The notes under the pieces: model-generated | Told to the model about the DNA's origin: nothing | What the model saw: only the letters and a program-made list of their open reading frames with translations | Databases searched by the model: none | Shown here: one piece after another, positions 21,425-32,940 of the stretch | Layout: every line of letters begins with the position of its first letter | How positions within the stretch are numbered: position 1 is the first letter of the stretch | Source of the DNA: Rhynchopus sp. YZ270_cl-10 | Taxonomy: Eukaryota; Euglenozoa; Diplonemea; Diplonemida; Diplonemidae | Direction of reading: 5' to 3' | Length of the DNA stretch: 64,000 nt | Assembly (NCBI GenBank): GCA_964035575.1 | Contig: OZ037917.1 | Location: 62,001-126,000 of the forward strand | Program-made: the position numbers and the translations under genes

Positions 21425-21607
21425 AAAATGTTTTTCTAAAATTTAACTTCAGGAGTGAAAAGACAGCATTCGTTATCAGTACGATGCAAAAAGAAAAAAA
21501 AAAGGGGGGGGGGGGAGCGTGGAACACCGGGTGATTCATTTTGCGTTTCATGTTTCAGGTTCATCTTTGTGTGTGGGGTTTTTTGTGTGTATTTTTTCTC
21601 TTATTTC

Positions 21608-21956
21608 ACGGTCCGGAAAAGTACTTTTTAAAAAAGTGATATTTTTTGGTCAAAAAAAGTACTTTTTCACTTTTCGAAAAAAAAAGTACTTTTTATTTTT
21701 CCATCAAAAATTGTACGGAGAGAAAAAATAAAAAGTACTTTTTTTTTTCTGTACAAAAAATTTAGAACACTGGAAAAAAAAAAGTACTTTTTATTTTTTT
21801 TCTCCGTACAATTTTTGACGGGAAAAAAAAAAGTACTTTTTTTTTTTTCCTCCGTACAATTTTTGCACAGAAAAAAAAAAAGTACTTTTTTTTCTTCAAG
21901 TACTTTTTTTTTTGGAAAAGTACTTTACTTTTGGGCAAAGTACTTTTCCGATCCGT
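21608..21956. mobile_element. Small element with AAAAGTACTTTT palindrome array
   Basis: Ends ACGGTCCGGAAAAGTACTTT and, inverted, ACGGATCGGAAAAGTACTTT (18 of 20 match). The palindrome AAAAGTACTTTT or a one-base variant recurs about ten times in 350 bp, with GTACAAAAATT spacers. The layout, short inverted ends with internal palindromes, repeats that of the larger elements in this window. Confidence 0.6.
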
Positions 21957-22356
21957 GTTATTTTATTTGGAAATTCTTCTGGATTTTTTTTTTTTGATCT
22001 GGTTCTTTCGTTTCTTTCGAAAAATCATATTTTCCGTCAAAAAAACAAAAACGTAAAAAGTTGAAGGAAAAGAAAAGGGTTGGCACATGACCCAAAGTGC
22101 TCAGGCTACGTTACCAACACTACTCTCCTAACTTGACACTCGCGAAGTGATAGTCAACTGCCCTCTACTGGTATTGGAGGAATTTATTTTCCTGTTATTT
22201 CCGTTTTTTTTTTTTTTTTTTTTTTTTTTTTTCTTTTTTTTGTTTCTCCTTTTTGATTCTGTTTTGCTGATTTTTTTGTGGTACTGCTACTTTTTTTTCT
22301 CAGAAACCAACACTATAAAGAAATGACTACAAATACCATAATATTAACGAACAAAA

Positions 22357-22430
22357 GGGAGTGATCAGGAGTACTTTTTTTGTCATCATCTCGCGAATTT
22401 TGTTCCAGAAAAGTACCCCTGATCACCCCC
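22357..22430. repeat. Short fold-back with GTGATCAGG ends
   Basis: GTGATCAGGAGTACTTTT at 22361-22378 pairs with AAAAGTACCCCTGATCAC at 22409-22426 (one mismatch), with a 30-base loop. It shares AGTACTTTT with the neighbouring element at 21.6-21.9 kb. Confidence 0.7.
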
Positions 22431-22480
22431 CCAAACAAGGGGGTGAAAAAGAAAGAGTTGAAAGTGCAAACGCCAAAGAA

Positions 22481-22526
22481 AAGTTTATAAGATGATCCTA
22501 AGCCTCTCTCGTGCTTAGCCACCTTT
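22481..22526 (+). repeat. S1 dispersed hairpin repeat
   Basis: Core: TAAGATGA, two bases, CTAAGC, loop CTCTCGT, GCTTAG, then CACCTT. Two nested stems form, CTAAGC with GCTTAG and TAAGRTGA with TCACCTTA. Other plus-strand copies: 24128-24171, 25870-25912 (cut by a hAT MITE), 28923-28966, 29551-29592, 29620-29656, 30131-30174, 30340-30376, 33271-33308, 35781-35820, 44091-44134, 45467-45503, 46124-46158 and 58059-58109. An S2 fragment (22455-22474) lies directly upstream. No reverse copy was noticed. Confidence 0.75.
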
Positions 22527-25162
22527 TGAATCATATGCCAACATAGGCGTACACATGAACATTTTTTTCGCCAGCAAAAAAAAATAAAATAAAATAAAAA
22601 CAAAAAACAAAACCCCTGATAGGAAAACCATCGCCGCCTCCGAAGTAGAGATACACAAAAACCCCAATTAAGGGCTGGTGGCGAGTCGACAAAGGGATGA
22701 CGAAAGGGATGGAAAAGGGATTTGGGGGGGAAGAAAGATGAACGGTGGTGGGTCTAGATATATAATATTATGGGGAAGGGGGCACATGACCACACCAAAA
22801 TGTGAGTGGGATTGTTTTTTTTATTTTGTTTTGTTTGTATTGTTCATTTTGTTTGCTTCTGTTTGATTGCAGAAAGCTCTTTTTTTTTTTTTTTTGTTGC
22901 TCATTGTTCCGTACGAGGAAACTCCTCATAGGGGAGGGAGGGGGTGGGCTATTTAAGCCACTGATTATTCCCAAAGCAGTGCTGCGTTTAGAGAAGAAAT
23001 CACAAAAAAAAAATATATATAAAAATAAAACCAGGTTTCCTTTTAATGAGTCGTAGTTAACCGGTTGCTCGGAACATCGATATCATAGCTGCTCTTAAGG
23101 GGGGGAAATGGACAAAGAGAAACACAGCCAAATAAAGCATTCTGAGAAAGCAACAAAAGGAAAAAAAATACGGGAAAATGTTTCATATTCTGTAAACATA
23201 AAAAAACCCCCCTTGGAGAACCCAAGAGCTGTATGGATGTCTACGGTAAAAAGAAAAAGGGAACAAACCTGGGTGAAGTGCTTTGGGGGGTGTGGAGGAG
23301 AGAGTTGTGTTATGTGTTTATTTTCGAAAAGGAAAAAAAAAAAAAAAAGAAAAAGAGAAACAGAATAGAAAGAGAAAGCAACGCTAGTTTCATTTTTCGA
23401 GTTGAAAAAAAAAAATGATTGTGTTCCCGAAAGTCTAGACAGGTCCCCGACCAGTACCCACCAATTGACACGTCCCTGACAGGATTTTGGTAACACCAAA
23501 AAAAAAAAATATTTTTTTACAAATATTGCAAAAGAAGGGAGGGAGGGCTTGTTTTTCCCCCCGAATTCGCAACTGTGCCTAGGGAAATTTTCAAAAAATA
23601 GAAGAAAAAAAAAAGGGAGTGAGGAATGAATTTTAGTCACGACAGTCCTGAGTTGATGGAAAGTAAAGAGCCAAAAGAAAATTAAGGGTTGAAAGAAAAG
23701 AAAAGAATGGTGAGGGCAAAAAACACTTCTTGCCAAATACCACTTTTGCTTTTTGCTTTTTTTCCCCATCTTTTTGAGACACTTCTCAGGAGTGTTAACC
23801 AAAAAAAAACAAAAAAAATGAAAAACAAAATAAGGCATCGCAGCAGAGAGAGGGAAATAAAACGTGATTTGGTATTCAAAACGTGAATTCAATTCAGCAC
23901 AACGCACATTTCGCGGGGTATATTACGCGGAAAATGACATTCAAGAGGCGGTCAGAAAATCGAGAGGGGGAAAAAAAATCAAGATATGCATAATGCCAGA
24001 CTTCTTTTTTTTAGTGCACATGGCACTCCCTTCGCAATGATGCCGGAATGTGTTCACAAAAAAAAATTCCCCCCCTATAGTAAAAGGGGTGTAGAAGAAA
24101 ACACAAGCACAGGACGGCAAAAAGAAACGTTTTATAAGATGAACCTCGGCCTCTCGTTGCTTAGTCATCATATAAATAAAAAAATGGCAGAATAAAAATA
24201 CTTTTTTTTCCCGTGTTGTTTCCCCCAATCGGGAAGGGGGGGGATACTAAGAATATGAGCATCTGGTCTTGAATTTGAACTACAATGTGAAGAGAGAAAA
24301 AAAAAAGTTGTAGGGTTTCTTTTAAAAAAAGCTAAAAATAAGCATTTTGTCCTCACTAATCTACTGCTGTGTCTTTTTTTTTCCTTTTTTTCGTTGACCG
24401 CACGGAATACAAATGTCCACGAAGAAGAATTCATCAGTATTTTTTTTTTTTTTTTTTGGATCTTTCTTTTTTTGCACCATTTATGCATTTATACACTTTT
24501 GTTTTCCCCCTTTTTTTATTTTACAAATAAAAATCTCCGCCAGGGGTCCAGGGACCTTCCCCCTACGGGGTTATCGTCTACCGATTTAAGCTGAAACTTG
24601 CTGTGTCCTGGGGGCAGAGACGCCGAATAGCTGCACTGCAATTTTGGGAGTGAAAAACGCAATCTTTTTCAAAAAAAAAAAAAAAAAAAAAAAAAAAAAC
24701 ACACACACACAAAAAGACCACCCAACACTGCCCCCTTTCCCCTCCCTTCTTCAGTTGACAATTGGACCAATTTTAAGCTCCAAGCTCAAAGATTGAGGAG
24801 GGGACAATAAAGGGGAAACTGGGGGGGGCTAATACAACATCCTCCCCTTTGGTGCACGACGCGGCCATAAGTGAAGGTGTGCTGGAATACACACCCCAGT
24901 AAGTGAAAGGTTATGGGGTTTTTTTTTTTGCTTCTTTTTTTTTTTCTTTTTCTTTTTATGGATTGACTCTATTCAAGTCACACACCCCAAAGGGACAGGC
25001 GTTCCACATCAGATGGCAGTGGGCACGAGGGATGTACACCCAAGGCAGGATAAAGGGGGGAAGGAGAACAAAAAACATAGAAATGTGCGAAAAGAAAAGA
25101 AAATAAATGAAAGGACGAACGACGGCTTTGAAAAGGTGAACACATCCAAAAAAAAAAAAAAG

Positions 25163-25228
25163 TGAAGTTGTTGATGCAGGCACCTCTGGCTGACCCACGA
25201 TGCCAGCCATGGATGAAAGCACAAAGAA
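25163..25228 (+). repeat. S3 dispersed repeat
   Basis: Consensus seen: AGTTATTGATGCAGGCACC, then GACTGACCCACG, then GATGCCAGCCATCCGGATGA followed by AAGC. Other plus-strand copies: 28321-28372, 30603-30668, 45122-45197, 45978-46047 and 46163-46228. It shares GCAGGCAC with S2. Confidence 0.7.
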
Positions 25229-25912
25229 AAGGTTTGGAGTGTGATACCCAAGCGCGTATCGGTGTGTTTAGAAGAAAAATGAACGAAACATTCCAATGAA
25301 AAGATTAAAAAAAAAAAATGCCGACGGGTTAAAAATCATGAAGTAAAAGGAAATAATGTGAGCTGTAAAAAAACATTTCTCGGGGGGGTTTTTTTTTTTT
25401 TGTGTATTTTGGTTTCTTGGACGGTAAAGAATTGAGGGTTGGTTGGGGGGATGTGAGGGGATAATCGGTGCTCCCGTTAAGAGGATCGTTGTTTCATACA
25501 TTTTTGTTGTTGTTTTTTTCTCACACTAAGAAAATGAGATTATTCTGAAATCAAAAAAAACCTGAGCCTGAGTCAAAACCTATCTCGCCCGGTCCTTATT
25601 ACCCTAGGCATACACACCCGATGCGAGTCGCATTTCTCGCATTCTCCGCACAATTCTGGTCTGGCGAAAAATTATCGCACAATTATCGCTCATTTTCGCT
25701 CACTCTCGCACGACCAAAAAAATCCTTCTACGTGAGCGATAATGATTATCGCATGCGATAATGGTGCGAGTATGCCTAGGGATCCAATGATCTCCGTTCT
25801 TTACCTGACGAGCGGAGATGGAGGCGAGGAACGGTTTTGCGTCGAGCTCACACGAAAAAAATAAAAAATGTTTATAAGATGACCCTAAGCCTCTCTCGTG
25901 CTTAGTCATCTT

Positions 25913-26645
25913 CAGGGCGTTCGCCCCGGGGCGAAAAATATTTTTTTTCGTTAAAAAAATCTTTTCCTGAAAAAATGACATTTTATTTCGCCCCAGGGCT
26001 TCGCCCCACCGGGGCGAAACCCTGTATAAATAAATAAATAAATAAAAAAAAAAAGGGGGGAAAAAAAAAATGAGAGAGAGATTTCTCCCCCCCAACCTGT
26101 CGACCCCCCCGGAGGGGGGGTCGCAGAGGGGGTGTCCACTGTACTCAAAATCATCCGCAAACCCGCCTGCCGTGAAAGTAAGTTTCCCCAGCACTCCCGC
26201 TCGCTCCTCAATCCTGCAGTCTGCTGAAGGTGTCCCGTACCCCCTGTTATAGAAGGTGTCACTACTCGTGTCAACTCTACCTTCAACGGCAGAGAGACGT
26301 TTTAGTTGATTGAAAATAATCAAACTAAGGATGAAGTCTCAGATGACAGATGCCTCTCTCTTGTACATCTGTTTGATTAAACAGCACAAAGAGACCCTCA
26401 GTGAGGGGGGGATTGATGAAATTCTCCATCGTTTTGCTGGTTTTAGTGCTGGGGAAGGGATCACGCGCAAATCGCAATTTTTTTTCGACCACTCAGTACC
26501 GGGGATTCACCCCCACGAACTAGCTTCTCTCCGGCGGGAAAATTTTTTTTGACCTATTTTAAGCACTAGTAAAAAAGCAAAAATTTCGGGTTTTTTGGCA
26601 TTTCGCCACGATCAGGAAAAAACGATGGCGATAGCGAACGCCCTG
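25913..26645. mobile_element. hAT-type MITE, copy 2 (733 bp), inserted in an S1 repeat
   Basis: Same termini as copy 1 (CAGGGCGTTCGC and its complement) and closely similar throughout. It is flanked by GTCATCTT at 25905-25912 and 26646-26653, a perfect 8-bp target duplication taken from the end of an S1 repeat. Non-coding. Differs from copy 1 by small indels, including loss of about 20 bp near 26445. Confidence 0.92.
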
Positions 26646-27607
26646 GTCATCTTAATAAAAAAATGCGAGGTGTCGACACATGATTAATTATTCAAAATAA
26701 AAAAATATTTACACATTATCTGCTGGGGGGGGAAGGGGAGAAAGAGGCAAAGAAAAATGCCAAAACAAAAAACAAAAAACAAAAGTAAACCAGAGCTTTT
26801 ATACAATGTCGACTGATCTCTGATTAACATAGTTACAAGAGAAAGAAAGTGAAAAAAATAGTTATTGTTCGCAACGTCAAGAAGGTTCGCAACCTGACGC
26901 CATAATAATGTGGAACGGGGTCCCGTTAATTAAGAAAAGATTATTTCATATACTTTCTTTTCTAAACACGAAAAAAGAAGGCAAGAGGGTGCAAAAAATG
27001 TTCCCTTGCTTTGAAAAGATGAAAAAAAAATGCCTCACATCGTCGTAATATAATTTCCCTTTCCCTGTGGTGTCTGCTACTTCCCCACGATGGAAAAAGG
27101 GGGTGTCGCTACTTCAACTTCAAAGATGTGGACAGAAGTAGCAGCTTTGAGGCTCTTTTTTTCGGTTTTATGTTCTTTCAGAAAAATAAATATTTCGGGG
27201 GCGCGGATAGAGAAGTGGTTGTTGTTTCTTCTCTGTTTTTTGAAAACTTGGTTGTATTAGTGTAGCCACCCTAGAGTGTGCTCCACTATGTTTTTTGGTT
27301 TCCCTTCCCTTCCCTTCCCTTCCTGCTTCCCCCATGATATTACTTTTTTCTCATTTTTTTTTTTTTTAAATTCACAGACATATTTTGCCACGGCGCACAC
27401 TGGTATAAGCGCTCAGACTAGGGGTCAAGGATATATGGCCTCCACCTTCTTTGCGCATGAACCATAGCTTTGTCCCCCTCCTAAAGTCTCCTGAAGGGGG
27501 GAGAGACTATGGGGTGAAATAATATGGGTTTTGTAGTGTCGTTCCACAAAAAAACGCTTCAAATCCTCTTTTTTTTTTTGCTTTTTTGCTCAAAAAAAAA
27601 ATGATAA

Positions 27608-27660
27608 ACGTTCTGTATTAGCACACGATCGCCTTCACGGCACGTAGCTACCCTGAGTAC
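27608..27660 (+). repeat. S4-related repeat, forward copy of a two-copy pair
   Basis: Reads CTGTATTAGCACACGATCGC and ends CACGTAGCTACCCTGAGTAC. The inverted counterpart is at 42010-42061. The opening TGTATTAG is shared with S4. Confidence 0.6.
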
Positions 27661-28408
27661 AAAAAAAATATCCCACCTTTTGTGGAAAAAATTTTATTTT
27701 GTATGATGACTTGATACCTGAAGGAAAGAATAGAAAAAAAATCAAAAAAAAATCAAAAAAAGAATTGAGTAAATAACTTGAACGGCAAATGGTATGAGAC
27801 AAAGGAGACAGGAATCAAGCAGTCGTAGCGAGCGTTAATTTGTTTTTTTTTTCTCTTTTCTTCTCCAAGATACAATGGTGTGTCGTGGCTCTTGAAATAA
27901 CCAGAATGACCCAACACAAAAATTGTTGGGAAACCATCCGGCCATTTTTATTTTTTTTCCCCTCTTCCATTGCATCAACAAATACCCACCGAAGTGAGTC
28001 CTGTACTCTCAATGTCTCTTGAAAAACTTGGTAACATCGGCGCAGCAGCCTGAAAGGTGCTTGTCACTAATGCAACTTCCTTTTCGATTTGTTCTTTTCG
28101 AAATAAAACGGTGAAAAAAAAATGAAATGTGCATGTGTGGGGGAGGGAAGGACAGGAACTGTCAGAAATTCAAAGATGGATGTTGTGCCCTCTCGTGAAC
28201 AAAATACATGTTTCCACAAAACAATTGATGAAGGGGGTATCACGGACACAGGCATACACACATCGTGATAAAGGGTGGGGGGTGGGATTCGAGAGATTGC
28301 AGACACATCAAAAAAGAACTGTAGTTATTGACGCAGGCACCTTCGACTGACCAGCCATCCGGGTGAAACAAGCAGAACTACCCCGCGGCCTACAGAAGAA
28401 AAAAAAAG

Positions 28409-28494
28409 AGAAGTTGACAGTGCAAACGCGTCGCCGTTCATCGGCGGAAGCACTGCTTCCCCGCAGGGTTATCGAAACCCCTCAGAGAGCACTT
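28409..28494 (+). repeat. S2 dispersed repeat, well-preserved copy
   Basis: Holds the helix CGCCG-TTCAT-CGGCG, the T-arm-like GGGTTATCGAAACCC and an outer AGTGC/GCACT pairing. Compared with the copy at 29446-29489, the helix has changed on both sides (CACCG with CGGTG), so pairing is kept. Confidence 0.65.
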
Positions 28495-29748
28495 CATTGA
28501 TATGCTCACGGTTACCACAATCGATAACAACGAGCGATTAAACAAAAAGCTGGATTTAACTACAAACAAAAAACACTCTCGTGACTGTGTACCGGTATGT
28601 GACCGGTACACCGTGAGTAGACCCGAACTACATCCATTTCAAAAGACAAAAAAAAAGGGGGAGTTTTGTTGGGAACGTGCATTACAAAAGAGTTGAAGGG
28701 ATTGGATGTACACATGCACAGCTCAATAAATTGTGAATAGTTGGTTCAAGGGGGAAAGGTTGAGGAAAGGTTTTGTTAAAAAGTATTTGCAGACGAAAAA
28801 TACAAAAAGAGAGAGTTTTTTTTGTTGGTGCGCAGAAGACTACCAAACAAAAAAACAACAAAAACAAAAACCAAAAAGGTAGGAAATTTGAAGAAAAAGG
28901 GCATCAGACCAAAAAGAAAGAAAAGTTTATAAGATGATCCTAAGCCTCTCGTGCTTAGCCACCTTAAAGAAAATTCCCACCATACCATTGAGTCGACGCA
29001 ACAAGCAGTCAAGCACCATGTACGGTAGAGAGAAAAGGGGAAAAATATAAACTAAGAATTGACTCAGATAATCTGAAATGTGCTTTCAGATTGGGGGGGG
29101 GGGGAAAATGAAAATTGAGGGTTTTTGGGCTTCTTTTATTCCTTGCTTTTGTTCTTCTTTCCCCTCCTTCTGGAGGGAAAACGCCCGGGGGAAAAAAGGA
29201 GGGAGGAGAGTGTAGGGGAAGGGTTATTTCTTTGAAATTCGGAAGAAAAGGGAAACTACATAATGAAGTTCCCCTTTTTTGTGTTATAGACCTACAGCAG
29301 GTCAATGTGCAAAAAATGGGTAATTGGGCTCTTTTTTTCAGAAAAAAAATTTTCGAGGAAAAAAACAGTTGCTTCTTTTTTATGCAACCAGATACTGACG
29401 TTATCAAATTTTGTTGGACACTTTTGAAAAAGAAACAAAAAAAGAGAAGTTGAAAGTACAAACGCCTCACCGCTCATCGGTGGACGCAAACAAAAAAAAA
29501 CACCTAATAAATAAGGCTAATTCGGTGTTCAGGAGGAAAAGAAAAAAATTATTATAAGATGATACTAAGCCTCTCGTGCTTAGTCACCTTAAAAATCACC
29601 TTAAAAAGAACGAAAGGCGTAAGATGAACCTCAGCCTCTCGTTCTGAGTTACCTTTTAAAAAAAAATATGAGAGAAAAAGGAGTATTTTTCTCCATAACA
29701 TACTTAAGGAGGAGGATAGACCACGCACGATAGGAGTTTAAAAAAAGG

Positions 29749-29930
29749 AGTTATTTCATATACTATCTATTCTACTGAATAGAAGGGTATAATAGGGTGC
29801 ACTAAAATGTACCCAAACTGTATGTGGATTGTTTGTTCCACACAATAAGAGTTTAAACAGGAGTATTGCAACAGATGCAATCAAATTGAAAGCACAGGAG
29901 GAGGGATCAATAAAAATGGTCCCTAACAAA
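29749..29930 (+). repeat. S7 dispersed repeat
   Basis: Two blocks: TTATTTCATATACT with GGGTGCA, and ATGCAATCAAATTGAAAGCA. The first block recurs at 26938-27010 and the second at 41792-41850. Preceded by two S1 copies (29551-29656). Confidence 0.5.
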
Positions 29931-31207
29931 AAGGAGGAGAAAAAAAAATGTGGGTGCAATGCATAGCGAACACTACACCAAAATAAAAGAAAAAACGAGA
30001 GAAAAAAAAAGAAACAGAATCAGCAACAAAAAGGTATATTTTTTTTTGGTGCTGCCCATTGAGTGGTACACTAGGAGAGGCAGTGTGCCAAAGAATTCGC
30101 TTTTCTTTGTACTCTCCAACCGAAAAAGAAAAGTTTATAAGATGACCCTAAGCCTCTCGTGCTTAGTCACCTTATCATATTCGGAGAGAAAGTACGAAGG
30201 ACGTTCAAAGATACGTCCAAAAGAAAGAAAAAAAACACAACAGGAAAACAAAACGTTTTTGACAACAGGTATGCATCCACATGGGGGGACAAACACACAT
30301 CCCGCAAAAACAAAAAATTGACAAAAAAAAATTTTTTGGATAGATGATACTAAACCTCGTGTGCATAGTAACCCTAAACAAAGAAAATTTAAAAAGAATG
30401 GAATATACCTCGTGCGTATACTAACACAAAGCACATACAAAAAAAAATCGAGAAAAAAAGCACCTTCCTTGACAAGAGTACCTACAATGCCCTCCACCGC
30501 TAGCAGTGTTGTGAGCAAGGCAGGAAACGACACAAAGAAAGTCTGCTGCTGTAGCGGTCTTCGTGAAAAGAAGACACAGTGCAGCTTTAAGAGAAAAAAA
30601 TGGTAGTTATTGATGCAGGCACTTCCGACTGACCCACATACGATGCCAGCCATCCGGGTGAAAGCGAAGTACCCTACAGACAACAACAGAAAGTGAAAAG
30701 GAGAAAAAATAGTACTGCAAGACGAGCAAAAAAAGATCGCAACATTTTTCGACCTTAAATATTGTGCACATCAAAACACAATTGAAAGGAGAAAAATGAG
30801 CGGGAAAAAAGAGACAAAAAAATCCCGAAAACAAAATGTGCTCATGAAAGAGCACAAAACGTCTTGTAACAGGAAAAAGAGAAAAGGAGAAGAAGTATCC
30901 CGCCTGCGGAGACACTTCGAATAAGGTTTTAGCGTGTTTGTGTGATGAGCCATCGCAGACCCAAATCACTTAAAGGAGAACGACACCAATACGGGAGGGA
31001 TTGGTGTCAATAAGAAGATAAGGAGATAAGGAGATAAGAAGAAGATCCCAAAGATAACGTCAGTTTTTTAAAAGGGTAGTCACCTTGAAAATACGAAAAA
31101 AAAAATTGAAGGTGTTTTCCTTGAAAGATGCCACATCAACGCATTTTATTTTTTTGCGCGGCCTGTTTTGGGTATTTTGTTAGGTTTTTTTTTTTTCCTT
31201 TCTTTTT

Positions 31208-31277
31208 TTGATAAATTGTTTGGAGTAGTGTAGTTGCCTCGGGTTGTGTTGCCACAGTTTGTGCAATCTCTACTGTG
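31208..31277 (+). repeat. S5 dispersed repeat
   Basis: Reads TGATAAATTGTTTGGAGTAG, then TTGCC and CACAGTT, then TCTCTACT. A second copy is at 38646-38700. GGAGTAGTG near the start can pair with the CTCTACT or CTCCACT near the end. Confidence 0.55.
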
Positions 31278-31529
31278 TTTCTAATGAAACGGATGAGACT
31301 CGAAAGAGAGAGTTGAAAGTGCACACGCCTCACCGTACGGCGGACGCAGGCACTGTGCCCTGGGGGGAAAATAAAATAGATTCTTTTGAAAAAAAAAATA
31401 CATACAGGTCCTACATGGCTGCCACATAATCTATATAGAAAGAAAAATTCGAAGAAAAAAGATACCTAAACCTCCCTATACTTAGTGGAGAGGTACGGAG
31501 TTAAAACAAAACGCAATCACCAATATTTC

Positions 31530-31562
<33 letters not shown>

Positions 31563-31580
31563 CATTCCCCATAATATGCA

Positions 31581-32185
31581 TATGGGTCGATTTCAAAACC
31601 CCCCCCCCCCCAAAAGTTCTTTTTTGTCTTTTTCATGATATAGGCAGTTTTTTTGCAGTCTGAGGTCCGGAACCGCCCCAAAAACGATTTTCTGGGAGGT
31701 TTTGGGAGGTTTTGGGGCGAAATGGACCTTTTTTGACCATTTTTATGGTATTTTTAGGCTGTTTTTGGCCCTTCTTCTTACACAGCCTATTGGGGGTCAA
31801 AATAGCTATTTTTGACCAAAAAACACAATTTATTTGACGCCAGGAGGCCTCCGTTGGCCCAAATATATCCCAAAAATGGGCTGTGAGCCCAATCCGACCT
31901 GTTTTGGGCACATTTGGCACTTTTCTTGGTGCTTATTTGATGTTTTTTGGTCAAAAATAGCTATTTTGACCCCCAATAGGCTGTGTAAGAAGAAGGGCCA
32001 AAAACAGCCTAAAAATACCATAAAAATGGTCAAAAAAGGTCCATTTCGCCCCAAAACCTCCCAAAACCTCCCAGAAAATCGTTTTTGGGGCGGTTCCGGA
32101 CCTCAGACTGCAAAAAAACTGCCTATATCATGAAAAAGACAAAAAAGAACTTTTGGGGGGGGGGGGGTTTTGAAATCGACCCATA
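31581..32185. mobile_element. Fold-back palindrome 3
   Basis: Arms 31581-31836 and 31930-32185, mirrored around 31883, each beginning ATATGGGTCGATTTCAAAAC next to a C tract. The central segment includes CCGACCTGTTTTGG, also found in palindrome 2 at the same place relative to CTGTGAG, so the two are related. No coding signal beyond mirrored frames. Confidence 0.7.
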
Positions 32186-32249
32186 TGAACTTACGACAAA
32201 AAAAAAAATCCCAAAAAAAAAAAATAGTTGTCGTCTTATCGTCGTATCA

Positions 32250-32940
32250 CGAGTAAGATCTTACTCATGTGCATGTTTTTTTTTTTTTTTTTACTAGTAA
32301 TTTTTTGCTCGAAAACACTGGCATTTGCATTTCCTGGATCCGCCCGTTCTGTGGTGGGGTCGATTTGCCGAAATGGACGAGTTTTTATAACTTTTGGCGT
32401 GTTGCATAACCGATTCCCCGTGTTTCTACTGTGTTTCTACCAGTTGTCACACGCGCTGGAAAATTTTTTTTTGTTGGTGAAGCGTTTAAACGCCGGCATT
32501 TGCATTTCCGGAATCCGTCTGGCCAGTGGTGGGGTCAATTTGCAGAAATGGACGAGTTCTCGTTTTTGGTCAATTTCCGCACAGTACAGTACAGTACAGT
32601 ACAGTACAGTACAGTACAGTACAGTACAGTACAGTACAGTACAGTACAGTACAGTACAGTACAGTACAGTACAGTACAGTACAGTACAGTACAGTACAGT
32701 ACAGTACAGTACAGTACAGCTGGCCAAAAAAAATGTCGAAAACCACTTTTTTTGTCAGTTTCGTGACATCCCAGCCAGTTGCGGCCCCAGTCTGTCAAAT
32801 CTGTACCTCTGTATGCCTACAACATAGAGAAGCCCCTGGTTAAAAAAAAAAAAAAACACGCACGTGAGTAAGATCTTACCGAGAGTAAGATCTTAAGACT
32901 TTCCAAAAAACCCTGTTTTTTTGGCGTAAGATCTTATGCA
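32250..32940. mobile_element. Element C: GTAAGATCTTAC-ended element with ACAGT microsatellite
   Basis: The palindrome AGTAAGATCTTACT lies at 32252-32265, and related copies at 32867-32880, 32884-32896 and 32925-32938; left and right ends are inverted over about 26 bp. The interior has two imperfect tandem copies of an 80-bp block with GGCATTTGCATTTCC and GTGGTGGGGTC, followed by TTTCCGC and the ACAGT tract. The same block order occurs in element A at 53.5-53.7 kb. Exact ends and target duplication are unclear. Confidence 0.55.
32581..32719. repeat. (ACAGT)n pentamer microsatellite
   Basis: Nearly 28 perfect units. It begins at the same place relative to the conserved block as the tract in element A, so it belongs to the element. 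Confidence 0.95.

Noticed and set aside
23095-23907. 270-codon minus-strand frame in the gene-poor stretch
   Set aside because: Phe/Leu/Ser-rich product of A runs on the plus strand, without domain or codon bias of the host genes.
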